Below, in pieces: positions 1 through 7,314 of a stretch of 11,466 bases of DNA (within the stretch, counting starts at the first letter, position 1; each line of letters begins with the position of its first letter). Made by a program: the position numbers and the translations under genes. This DNA is from Bacteroidota bacterium (lineage in GTDB: Bacteria > Bacteroidota > Ignavibacteria > Tepidaquicellales > Tepidaquicellaceae). The notes under the pieces were generated by a model. The model was given only the letters and a program-made list of their open reading frames with translations, had not been told where the DNA came from and did no database searches. Location of the stretch: positions 1 through 11,466 of the forward strand of contig DOWN01000165.1 of NCBI GenBank assembly GCA_003519545.1, in the 5' to 3' direction.

Positions 1-395
1 TTATATTACTATTGCATTTTTATAACTCTGATATGGTTGAAATAAAAAAATTATCTGATATCAATAATGGTTGTTATTATTTTGATGTTGCTGGGCTTCC
101 AAATCCTTTTAGTCCATCATTAAATACAGTATTTGGAATACCAAAAAAAAGTATTGTGAAAATAGATATTTATAAAACAATAAATAATCAGAATTTAAAA
201 TCCCGCGAATTTTGCTTTCAAATTTTCAATGATACTTTAGAGTCAGGTATGTATTCAGCAATTTGGTCAGAAAAAGATGAAATGAATAATAAAATGCCGG
301 TAGGTATATATCAATATTTCTTACAATTTGAATCTTTAGATACTAACTCTAAAACTGAATTAAAAACATTCTCGAAAATGATTGTAATATTTTGA
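1..395 (+). CDS. C-terminal part of a FlgD-like/type IX secretion sorting domain protein, 5' end outside window
   Basis: The reading frame is open to the left edge of the window. Inside the window it could start only at a TTG at 12 or an ATG at 33, neither with a ribosome binding site, so this is most likely the tail of a larger gene. Counted from the TTG, residues about 25-127 follow the pattern of the FlgD-like immunoglobulin fold and type IX secretion C-terminal domains: NPFSPS at 31-36, a V-K-I-D-I-Y strand at 49-54, an L-x-S-G-x-Y turn at 77-81 followed by W85, a P-V-G-I-Y turn at 96-100, and a terminal K-M-I-V-I strand. In Bacteroidota, Chlorobiota and Ignavibacteria such tails direct secreted or surface proteins across the outer membrane. 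The function of the missing N-terminal part cannot be read. It is convergent with the neighbouring lipoprotein gene, with 12 bases between the stops and no hairpin terminator visible there. Confidence 0.72.
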   Translation, partial: ILLLHFYNSDMVEIKKLSDINNGCYYFDVAGLPNPFSPSLNTVFGIPKKSIVKIDIYKTINNQNLKSREFCFQIFNDTLESGMYSAIWSEKDEMNNKMPVGIYQYFLQFESLDTNSKTELKTFSKMIVIF

Positions 396-407
396 GATAA
401 ATTATTT

Positions 408-1010
408 TCACTTATACTGTGGGCGGCGGATTATGAAATATCCTTCGAGTGGGTATTTACCGTATATTACGTTATTCATTATATTTTCACCGTTATCGTT
501 TTGTCTGGTTCCTGCCCAGATTGCTTGTGCAAATATTTTCGTTTTTGTTTTTACAAGTTTCTCAAAAATAATAACGTGTCCATTCCAAACTATCAAATCT
601 CCTTTTTCAATTTCAGACAAGTCATTAAATCTTATAACCGGTAATATATCTAAAAATCTCGTCGTATCCATTAAGTCATATGTAAGAGTGTTTACGTCAG
701 GACATTTGAACCCTGCTTTATGAAGCGTATTTATAGCGAATATGTTACAACGTGACTGATAACCAAGTATAAGCAATTGATTATTTAACCAATATAAATA
801 AATTGAATCTTCAGATTTCGAATACATACGGTTTTTTTGTTCTTCAAATGCCGTATTAAAAATTAAATCTCCTTTTGCTGTTGATTTAACTTCAGGTTCT
901 TTATAATCTTCTTTATTTTCCTTATCCTCCCTCTCTCTCACTATATCCGGTGCCGAAGAGCAGGAATAAAATACTAAAAGTGAAAATATGACGATTAAAA
1001 ATTTATACAT
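408..1010 (-). CDS. Lipoprotein with papain-like Cys/His (NlpC/P60- or CHAP-like) domain
   Basis: A 200-residue protein with a lipoprotein signal: a hydrophobic stretch at residues 4-15 ending F-Y-S-C, with Cys17 as the probable lipidated residue. A charged, probably disordered linker of Glu, Lys and Asp follows (22-46). The second half resembles the papain-like amidase/peptidase fold. R-C-N-I-F-A at 87-92 supplies a candidate nucleophile (Cys88) at a helix start, and G-D-L-I-V-W-N-G-H-V at 137-146 supplies the candidate base (His145) in the strand typical of NlpC/P60 and CHAP enzymes. Such enzymes usually cut peptidoglycan stem peptides or cross-bridges. The third catalytic residue is not clear, so activity is inferred. 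It lies 10 bases after mlaD and is the last gene of the minus-strand run, so it probably acts at the envelope together with the lipid transporter. The ATG has no evident Shine-Dalgarno sequence. The fold assignment is moderate; the lipoprotein call is strong. Confidence 0.8.
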   Translation of the reverse strand: MYKFLIVIFSLLVFYSCSSAPDIVREREDKENKEDYKEPEVKSTAKGDLIFNTAFEEQKNRMYSKSEDSIYLYWLNNQLLILGYQSRCNIFAINTLHKAGFKCPDVNTLTYDLMDTTRFLDILPVIRFNDLSEIEKGDLIVWNGHVIIFEKLVKTKTKIFAQAIWAGTRQNDNGENIMNNVIYGKYPLEGYFIIRRPQYK

Positions 1011-1020
1011 TAAATATAAA

Positions 1021-2082
1021 TTATTCTTCTTTCTTTATTTTATCGTCCACTTGTCTTTCAAGTTCCTCAAGCCGTGTCTGAAGTTTTTTCAAAATTTCCT
1101 GTTGTTGTTTTATATAAATCGCTTGTCTATCAATTTCTTGTGCTCTGAAATTCATTTCTTTTTGGAATGTTGTGCTGTCCCAATATCCTAAATCTTCAAA
1201 ATATCCTTTAAACAAGAAATTATGTTTGAGTGCTTCCATATTCTGATCTAATTTGAATGCAGCATTTTCAAAATTTCTGACCGTCAAATTTGTATTTACA
1301 ATAATATCTTTTAAATTATTTGCAAAAACTGTATCAGTTAACAATGTCCCCACAACTGATTCACCTGAATTTAATTTTGTTGTGATACCCGCTATGTTAG
1401 TTGTGATTTTTGTAATTTCTCTCGTTACATTATTTACTTCACCGGATACCTGATCTATAATTGCTGTCATTTTATTAGCCACCATATTTACTTGCTCGGT
1501 ATATCCCGCAATTGAAGAAAACGCTGAATCTAAATTTTGATATAAACTTTTATTATTTATTAATTCACCGAGTGAACCTTCTCCGTAATTTACTTTTGCA
1601 ACGATAGCTGTTATTTCTTTTGCAATTGAATCCGCCTGTTTTGTTGAGTTGTTAAGATTATCCAAAATTGTGCCGACATCAATTGGCTTTACCGAAGGGA
1701 GATAATCTCCGTTATCAACCATTTTTGATGTATCACTTCCGGATGAAATGGAAACTATTTTACTTCCGACTAAACCTGTGGATGTAATTGATACTTGAGA
1801 GTCTTTTCTGATGAACTGATTTTTATCTTTTTGAACTCGCATAACTACTCTAACACGGTTTATACCCTGTATATCTATGCTTTGAACAGAACCGATATTA
1901 ATTCCCGAGTAAGTAACATTACTCCCGGCAGTTAATCCGCTTACATCCTCAAACTCTGAATATAAAGTCATAGTGGGTGTAAAAAGATTTTCCTTGCTGC
2001 CTATATAAAACAAAGCAACTATAAATAGACCGAGACCGATCGTAATAAAAAATCCTAATTTAATTTTTTTTGATATATCCAT
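1021..2082 (-). CDS. mlaD: MlaD-like MCE-domain lipid-binding protein of an ABC transporter
   Basis: 353 residues, membrane anchored and periplasmic. One transmembrane helix lies at about 9-28. A single MCE domain follows at about 37-116, with the characteristic F-x-D-V-x-G-L-x-x-G-x-x-V-x-x-x-G-I-x-I-G segment at 44-64 and the G-L-V-G-S-K strand at 103-108. MCE domains form ring hexamers that carry phospholipids between the inner membrane ABC transporter and the outer membrane. The tail is much longer than that of E. coli MlaD (about 180 residues). It is largely helical, with a related motif occurring twice (167-184 and 240-257), an N-F-L-F-K-G-Y-F segment near 288-295, and a charged coiled coil at about 310-353. 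The tail may form a channel or reach toward the outer membrane (inference). mlaF lies 10 bases upstream and a lipoprotein gene 10 bases downstream. ATG start, no Shine-Dalgarno sequence seen. Confidence 0.93.
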   Translation of the reverse strand: MDISKKIKLGFFITIGLGLFIVALFYIGSKENLFTPTMTLYSEFEDVSGLTAGSNVTYSGINIGSVQSIDIQGINRVRVVMRVQKDKNQFIRKDSQVSITSTGLVGSKIVSISSGSDTSKMVDNGDYLPSVKPIDVGTILDNLNNSTKQADSIAKEITAIVAKVNYGEGSLGELINNKSLYQNLDSAFSSIAGYTEQVNMVANKMTAIIDQVSGEVNNVTREITKITTNIAGITTKLNSGESVVGTLLTDTVFANNLKDIIVNTNLTVRNFENAAFKLDQNMEALKHNFLFKGYFEDLGYWDSTTFQKEMNFRAQEIDRQAIYIKQQQEILKKLQTRLEELERQVDDKIKKEE

Positions 2083-2092
2083 ATTTAAAAAA

Positions 2093-2836
2093 TTAATATG
2101 AAAAAAAACTTCTTATAAAATCATCAGGGGACTGAGATAACTCGTCATAAGTGCCCTGAGCAACAAATTTTCCGTCTTTGAGAACTACAATTCTATCTGC
2201 TATCATTTTTGCACACGGCATATCGTGTGTAATTACTATTGATGAAACTCCGTATTTCTCTTTCATTTTAACAATCAATGTACTGATTTCTTTTGATGTA
2301 AAAGTGTCAAGTCCAGTTGTAGGTTCATCATATAATATTATATCCGGATTTAGCATTAATGTTCTTGCTAATCCTATTCTTTTTCTCATTCCGCCTGATA
2401 ATTCTGAAGGCATTTTATCAATTGAATCTGCCAAAGAAACATTTTGTAATTGCTCTACCACTTTAGATGTAACATCTTCTCCGTTATAATTGTTTTGTCT
2501 GATAACCGGAAATTCTAGATTTTCTCTAACGGACATTGAGTCATATAATGCACCACTCTGAAAAAGAAAACCTACATCACATCTGAAATTGCTTAAATCT
2601 TCACCTGTTAAATTTTTTGTGTCTTTTCCGTTTATTTCTATCGTGCCTGAATCCGGAGATATTAATCCGACTATGCATTTCAGAATAACAGATTTACCTG
2701 TTCCTGATCTTCCAAGAACTACAACGGTTTCATTTTTATGAAGACTTAGATTTACATTATCAAGTATAACCTTACTTCCGAATGATTTATGTAAGCCGGA
2801 AATCTTAAGTACGATATTTTTATCTTGGTTATCCAA
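2093..2836 (-). CDS. mlaF: MlaF-like ABC transporter ATP-binding subunit (lipid transport)
   Basis: A complete 247-residue ABC ATPase. Visible motifs are Walker A G-R-S-G-T-G-K-S at 42-49, the Q-loop with Gln93 inside F-L-F-Q-S-G-A-L-Y-D-S-M at 90-101, the signature L-S-G-G-M-R-K-R at 146-153, Walker B I-I-L-Y-D-E-P ending at Asp170/Glu171, a D-loop G-L-D at 175-177, and the switch His204. The Q-S-G-A-L-Y-D-S-M-S-V-x-E-N run and the GGMRKR signature are typical of the MlaF/Mkl/TtgA-like branch that pairs with MlaE permeases, rather than of amino-acid or sugar importers. It powers phospholipid movement through MlaE and MlaD at the inner membrane. The start codon is TTG. No ATG is available: the frame reaches a stop 31 bases upstream with none between, and there is no Met before residue 101. 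It begins 4 bases after the mlaE stop codon, implying co-translation. Confidence 0.94.
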   Translation of the reverse strand: MDNQDKNIVLKISGLHKSFGSKVILDNVNLSLHKNETVVVLGRSGTGKSVILKCIVGLISPDSGTIEINGKDTKNLTGEDLSNFRCDVGFLFQSGALYDSMSVRENLEFPVIRQNNYNGEDVTSKVVEQLQNVSLADSIDKMPSELSGGMRKRIGLARTLMLNPDIILYDEPTTGLDTFTSKEISTLIVKMKEKYGVSSIVITHDMPCAKMIADRIVVLKDGKFVAQGTYDELSQSPDDFIRSFFSY

Positions 2837-2840
2837 TATA

Positions 2841-3644
2841 TTAGAAAATACTTGAAATTTGAACTGCTATCATATCTAATAATATAACACTTAGCGACGA
2901 CAATACAACCGCTGTATTAGCGGCTATTCCTACGCTTTCTGTTCCTCTGTCTGCATTATATCCTTCATAACAACCGATAATCCCAATAAAAAAACCAAAG
3001 AAAATTGATTTAATTGTTGCTGGAACTATATCTGCAAATCCTATATTTTGAAACGCAATAATTAAAAAAGATCTAATTGATGCCGATTCAAGTAAATTAT
3101 ATGAAATATAACTTCCTACCATCGCCAATGCATCAGCAAAAAAGATTAATATTGGTAACATTAATGTAGAAGCAACCACTCTTGTTACTACAAGATATTT
3201 AAAAGGGCTTGTACCTGAAACTTCCATTGCATCAATCTGTTCTGTTACTTTCATTGATCCGAGTTCTGCTCCAATTCCTGAACCAATTTTTCCGGCAAAA
3301 ATTAACGCTGTTATAACAGGACCAATTTCTCTGAATACCGCTATCGCCACCATTGAAGGAACGAGAGATTGTGCACCAAAAATTGAAAGAGTGGGAATTG
3401 ACTGTAAAGTCAAAGTAAGACCAATTATAAAACCGGTAATTCCGACTAAACCTAATGATTTATATCCAATAACGAAACATTGCCTTATGGATTCTTTAAT
3501 TTCGTAACGTGGAATAAAAAGTTCTTTGAAAAATCTGCCGATGAAAAAAAATATATCACCCATTTTCTCAAACCAGTCATTAAGTCCGGCAGGGAGAACA
3601 AATTTAAAATTTCCAAAGAATGATATTTCTCTCGTCTTAGCCAT
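2841..3644 (-). CDS. mlaE: MlaE-family ABC permease (lipid transport)
   Basis: 267 residues, the inner-membrane permease of the MCE-type lipid transporter. An amphipathic N-terminal region (about 20-50) precedes several membrane segments (about 56-80, 94-117, 155-182, 195-223 and 240-265). The family hallmark runs from R-E-I-G-P-V at 105-110 through A-G-K-I-G-S-G-I-G-A-E-L-G at 117-129 to E-Q-I-D-A-M at 135-140. A second conserved block begins G-C-Y-E-G-Y at 224-229 and continues to A-N-T-A-V-V at 242-247. MlaE dimers sit beneath the MlaD ring and are driven by MlaF. The start ATG directly abuts the stop codon of the preceding barrel-like gene with no intervening base, and a weak purine stretch (GGGA) lies about 9 bases upstream. 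No MlaB-like STAS gene is present nearby, which is common outside Proteobacteria. Confidence 0.94.
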   Translation of the reverse strand: MAKTREISFFGNFKFVLPAGLNDWFEKMGDIFFFIGRFFKELFIPRYEIKESIRQCFVIGYKSLGLVGITGFIIGLTLTLQSIPTLSIFGAQSLVPSMVAIAVFREIGPVITALIFAGKIGSGIGAELGSMKVTEQIDAMEVSGTSPFKYLVVTRVVASTLMLPILIFFADALAMVGSYISYNLLESASIRSFLIIAFQNIGFADIVPATIKSIFFGFFIGIIGCYEGYNADRGTESVGIAANTAVVLSSLSVILLDMIAVQISSIF

Positions 3645-4304
3645 TTATTTTTTCCCGTGATTGTTCCTTATGTTTAAATCAATAAATGGGTTAGCAATGC
3701 CAAGTATAAAACCGAAAGAGATATCAGCAAAATTTTTCTGATTAACATCAGTAAGAACTGTATATCTTGCTTTAATATGCGGATAGAATAAAAGTTTATC
3801 ATTACGAATTGAAAACCCGTATGAGATTTCCGGGAAAAAACCTTTAACGTTAAAGTCTGTAAAAAAACCTCCGCCAATGGAAATTACCTGAGTCGTCTGC
3901 AACATATTTGATGGTTTAATATCGGAAAGTAAATTATCGTATTTTCCTGAAATTCTTAATTGATTTTTATTCTGACCTTTAAAAATGAGTGAATATTCCG
4001 CACCGATTCTATACTCACCGAAATAACCAAATCCGACTGAAATTTCTTTAGTAAGTCCGAGATTTACACCATCGGTATTTCCGATTATTATAGGATTTAT
4101 TAAATAAAGAGCGGTAACCAGTCCGAGTGCCAAAGGTAATGTCGGACTTTGTGGTGCGAGATAAGTTTGATTTTTTCTGAATTCTGATTTATAGAAATGA
4201 TTATTGTTTTTTAAATCATTTAGATTATTAAAATTCTGAGCGTTTACATTAACTGTTAATAGAGAAAAGCATATAATTATAAAGTGGACTTTTCTAAATG
4301 CCAT
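3645..4304 (-). CDS. Secreted or outer-membrane beta-barrel-like protein of unknown function
   Basis: 219 residues and not assigned to a named family. The N-terminus is a good type I signal peptide: Arg/Lys at 4-5, a hydrophobic core at 7-18, and cleavage predicted after V-N-A (residues 20-22). After an Asn-rich stretch (23-46) and a short hydrophobic, Pro/Leu-rich segment (about 50-76), the rest alternates polar and hydrophobic residues in strand-length runs, for example E-I-S-V-G-F-G-Y-F-G-E-Y-R-I-G-A-E-Y-S-L-I-F (86-107), with Gly-Asn-Asp turns. This pattern suits a small outer-membrane barrel. It is flanked by purL (TAATG stop/start overlap) and mlaE (zero-base gap), so it is co-transcribed with the lipid transporter and could be its outer-membrane or periplasmic partner. 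That link is inference from position only; MlaA or MlaC similarity was not recognised. Confidence 0.75.
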   Translation of the reverse strand: MAFRKVHFIIICFSLLTVNVNAQNFNNLNDLKNNNHFYKSEFRKNQTYLAPQSPTLPLALGLVTALYLINPIIIGNTDGVNLGLTKEISVGFGYFGEYRIGAEYSLIFKGQNKNQLRISGKYDNLLSDIKPSNMLQTTQVISIGGGFFTDFNVKGFFPEISYGFSIRNDKLLFYPHIKARYTVLTDVNQKNFADISFGFILGIANPFIDLNIRNNHGKK

Positions 4305-6550
4305 TAATTATTCATTATATTTTCAAGTGACTGATAATATGTATTATAAATATCATTAATGTTTAATTCAATGTCATTATTAATTTTTAATTTTTTTCCT
4401 GTAACAGTTCCGATATTTTTTATTTCAACGGAATATTTATCCGCTATTGATTTTATTTTTGGCAAATTATTTTTGTCACAGGAAATAATTACTCTGCTTT
4501 GTGTTTCACCAAAATATTCAGAGTGTTTTCCGAATTTTAAATCAATATTAACTTCACATCCCACAGGGTTATTTTGATTCATAACAATACATTCAGAGAG
4601 AGCAACAGATAATCCTCCGTCAGAAATATCATGTGCGGAATTAATTAAATTATTTTTTATAATACTGAGTAAAGCAGATTGCAGGTTAAACTCATACTCA
4701 AGATTCAAATCCGGTGCATCTCCTGTAACGAGATTATGTATATGATTAAGATATTCTGAACCTCCGAGTTCGGATGAATTTTGAACACCCAAAAGAAGAA
4801 TTACATCACCTTCATTTTTAAAATAAGATGTTGTTACATTCTTAACATTTTCGATTAAACCGATTACTCCTATAGTCGGGGTAGGGAACACAGCATAATC
4901 TTTTGACTGATTATAAAAACTGACATTTCCGCCTGTGACCGGAGTATTAAACTTTTTACACGCATCACCCATACCTCTTAATGCTTCAGAAAACTGAAAA
5001 TATACTTCAGGGTTATAAGGATTTCCAAAATTTAGGCAATTAGTAATTCCAAGTGGTTCACCGCCTGAACAAATTACATTTCTTGCACATTCTGAAACGG
5101 CTATCATTCCGCCTTTATACGGATTTAGATAAACATATTTAGAATTACAATCAACTTTCATTGAAAGTGCTTTTTCTGTTCCTTTGATTCTTATAACAGA
5201 TGAATCACATCCGGGTAATAAAACAGTATTAGTTCGCACTTGAGTATCATATTGTCTATACACCCAGTTTTTATTTGTAATATTTGGGGATGATAAAAGT
5301 TTGAGAGTTATTTGATTTAAATCATTCGGATGTTTTAAAGTATTAAAATCAAAGTTTTGTTTTTCATTAAGATACGAAGGTGATTTTTTCTCTCTGATAT
5401 AAACCGGAGCATCACCGCCGAGAACGAGAGACTGAGCGGGAATATCAGCGACAAGAATTTCATCAAAATAAATTTTTACATTCGGTTCATCAATAACTTC
5501 GCCAATCTGAACACAGTTCAAATCCCATTTTTTAAATATATCAATCGCTTTTTGTTCCTCACCTTTTTTAATTACGACAAGCATTCGCTCCTGAGATTCT
5601 GAAAGCATTATCTCAAATGCACTCATATTTTTATCTCTTAACGGAACTTTGTTAAGATTAATTTTCATACCGCAATTACCCTTAGCAGACATTTCAGAAG
5701 TGGAACAGGTTATACCCGCAGCACCCATATCCTGAATACCAACAACTATTCCTGATTTAATAATTTCGAGAGTTGCTTCAAGTAATAATTTCTCAGTGAA
5801 TGGATCGCCAACCTGAACATTTGGACGTTTACTTTCTGATTCTTCAGAAATTTCTTCAGAGGCAAATGTTGCACCGTGAATTCCGTCTTTGCCGGTTGAT
5901 GAGCCGACAATGAAAACAGGATTTCCTGCTCCTGATGCTTTAGCGGTTGCAGTTTCATTATGTTTGACAATACCGACAGCCATTGCATTTACAAGGGGAT
6001 TATCCTGATAACACTCTTCAAAATAAACTTCACCTGAAACTGTCGGAACACCAAAACAATTTCCGTAATGACCAATACCCTCAACAACTTTTTCAAATAA
6101 AAATTTTGATCTTTCAATATTATCTTCTGAATCGGTTTCAGATTTTTTAATTATATTACCAAATCTCAGAGAATTTAAAGCGGCTATTGGTCTTGCACCC
6201 ATTGTGAAAATGTCACGAAGTATTCCTCCGACACCTGTCGCTGCTCCTTGAAACGGTTCCACTGCTGAAGGGTGATTATGTGATTCAATTTTGAATGCAA
6301 CTGCAAGTCCATCACCTATATCAATTAAACCTGCATTTTCTTCGCCTGCTGAAACGAGAAGTTTTCCTCCTGAACGGGGAAGTTTTTTCAGTTCGGCAAT
6401 TGAATTTTTGTAAGAGCAGTGTTCACTCCACATAACTGAATAAATACTAAGTTCAGTGAATGTAGGAGTTCTTCCAAGCGTTTCAATAATTTTATTATAC
6501 TCTTCTTCAAGCAATCCTAATGACTTGGCAACTTCGAGATTAACTTCCAT
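4304..6550 (-). CDS. purL: Phosphoribosylformylglycinamidine synthase, large subunit (PurL)
   Basis: Catalyses step four of purine synthesis, converting FGAR to FGAM with ATP and ammonia from glutamine. At 748 residues it is the short PurL that lacks the glutaminase domain and works with separate PurQ and PurS (neither is in this window). Visible family features include S-V-M-W-S-E-H-C-S-Y-K at 38-48 with the probable catalytic His44, the I-E-S-H-N-H-P-S substrate loop at 88-95 followed by Q-G-A-A-T-G-V-G-G at 101-109, the ATP/Mg motif D-M-G-A-A-G-I, a T-G-G-N-V-S-F motif in the second half, and D-I-S-D-G-G-L at 641-647. It is intact and full length. It starts at an ATG 11 bases after the EI24-like gene, with no Shine-Dalgarno sequence seen. 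Its stop codon shares one base with the ATG of the following barrel-like gene. Confidence 0.97.
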   Translation of the reverse strand: MEVNLEVAKSLGLLEEEYNKIIETLGRTPTFTELSIYSVMWSEHCSYKNSIAELKKLPRSGGKLLVSAGEENAGLIDIGDGLAVAFKIESHNHPSAVEPFQGAATGVGGILRDIFTMGARPIAALNSLRFGNIIKKSETDSEDNIERSKFLFEKVVEGIGHYGNCFGVPTVSGEVYFEECYQDNPLVNAMAVGIVKHNETATAKASGAGNPVFIVGSSTGKDGIHGATFASEEISEESESKRPNVQVGDPFTEKLLLEATLEIIKSGIVVGIQDMGAAGITCSTSEMSAKGNCGMKINLNKVPLRDKNMSAFEIMLSESQERMLVVIKKGEEQKAIDIFKKWDLNCVQIGEVIDEPNVKIYFDEILVADIPAQSLVLGGDAPVYIREKKSPSYLNEKQNFDFNTLKHPNDLNQITLKLLSSPNITNKNWVYRQYDTQVRTNTVLLPGCDSSVIRIKGTEKALSMKVDCNSKYVYLNPYKGGMIAVSECARNVICSGGEPLGITNCLNFGNPYNPEVYFQFSEALRGMGDACKKFNTPVTGGNVSFYNQSKDYAVFPTPTIGVIGLIENVKNVTTSYFKNEGDVILLLGVQNSSELGGSEYLNHIHNLVTGDAPDLNLEYEFNLQSALLSIIKNNLINSAHDISDGGLSVALSECIVMNQNNPVGCEVNIDLKFGKHSEYFGETQSRVIISCDKNNLPKIKSIADKYSVEIKNIGTVTGKKLKINNDIELNINDIYNTYYQSLENIMNN

Positions 6551-6561
6551 ATATTAAAGAT

Positions 6562-7314
6562 TCAAAATTTATTTTTAAAATTCATATAATTTCTGTCAAA
6601 AAATAAAGACGTACCGGATACAACGATTAACGGTTTTAGCAAAACATTTAAAAACGGAACGAACATAGATATAAAAGCAGTGAAACCAAATCCAAAAGTA
6701 AGAAGACCGGGTTCAAAAACAATTTTCAATTTTTTTTTGAAAGGAATATCTCTCCTTGTAAGCGGAATATCAAGAAAGTCCAATGCGTTATAAAAAAAAG
6801 AAAACAAAAGACCTATAATTGAAAAAGCAATTCCGATCACGGGAATTAAACTTAAAAGCCATAACGGAATTATCACGGCAAAGTTAAAAGCCAGTTTAAC
6901 TATTTCTGCTTTTATACTGTCAATCGAATCTTTAAAAAAAGATTTTTGATTTATAACTTTGATTCCCGTTTTATATTCTTCAACTATAACAGAAATTTTT
7001 TCATTAAAAGGTGCTGTAATAATTCCGCCTACGGTTATGAAAAAGAAATAACTCAGTATTAAAAGATTTATAACAGCGACAAACATTATGGAATAATGAA
7101 TCATAAGATTAAGAAATCCGGCATCAGGAATATTACTGTTAGTTAAATTTCCTGAAAAATCATTAATCCATCCCAAAGCAAAATAAAAAATGACTCCATA
7201 AATTAAAGCATTCAAAATTAATGGAGTCAAAGAATATAAAATTAATTTCGGAACTTTAAAAAAAAGTTTTATACATTTAAACGGATAAAAAATTCCGAAA
7301 AATAAATCAGACAT
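6562..7314 (-). CDS. EI24/CysZ-like multi-pass membrane protein
   Basis: 250 residues with about four to six hydrophobic spans (roughly 27-50, 74-100, 138-175 and 203-238). The family marker A-P-F-N-E-K at 101-106, followed by V-E-E at 111-113, and the segments N-A-L-D-F-L-D-I-P at 176-184 and P-F-L-N-V-L-L-K-P at 220-228 match the EI24 domain family that includes E. coli CysZ. CysZ imports sulfate, but most family members are uncharacterised, so sulfate transport is only a possibility; proximity to metK (sulfur amino acid metabolism) is suggestive and nothing more. Its ATG overlaps the metK stop codon (TAATG), so translation is probably coupled to MetK. purL follows after 11 bases. Confidence 0.87.
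   Translation of the reverse strand: MSDLFFGIFYPFKCIKLFFKVPKLILYSLTPLILNALIYGVIFYFALGWINDFSGNLTNSNIPDAGFLNLMIHYSIMFVAVINLLILSYFFFITVGGIITAPFNEKISVIVEEYKTGIKVINQKSFFKDSIDSIKAEIVKLAFNFAVIIPLWLLSLIPVIGIAFSIIGLLFSFFYNALDFLDIPLTRRDIPFKKKLKIVFEPGLLTFGFGFTAFISMFVPFLNVLLKPLIVVSGTSLFFDRNYMNFKNKF

Noticed and set aside
396..407. Bidirectional terminator between the convergent genes
   Set aside because: The gap is 12 bases and no inverted repeat followed by a T-run was found in it or in the adjoining gene ends.
433..723. Plus-strand open frame with a hydrophobic translation opposite the lipoprotein gene
   Set aside because: The minus-strand frame has a convincing lipobox and hydrolase-like motifs and fits the operon; the plus-strand frame has no recognisable domain.
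5746..5988. Alternative minus-strand frame inside purL
   Set aside because: It is in another frame of an intact, conserved PurL and has no domain or start signal of its own.
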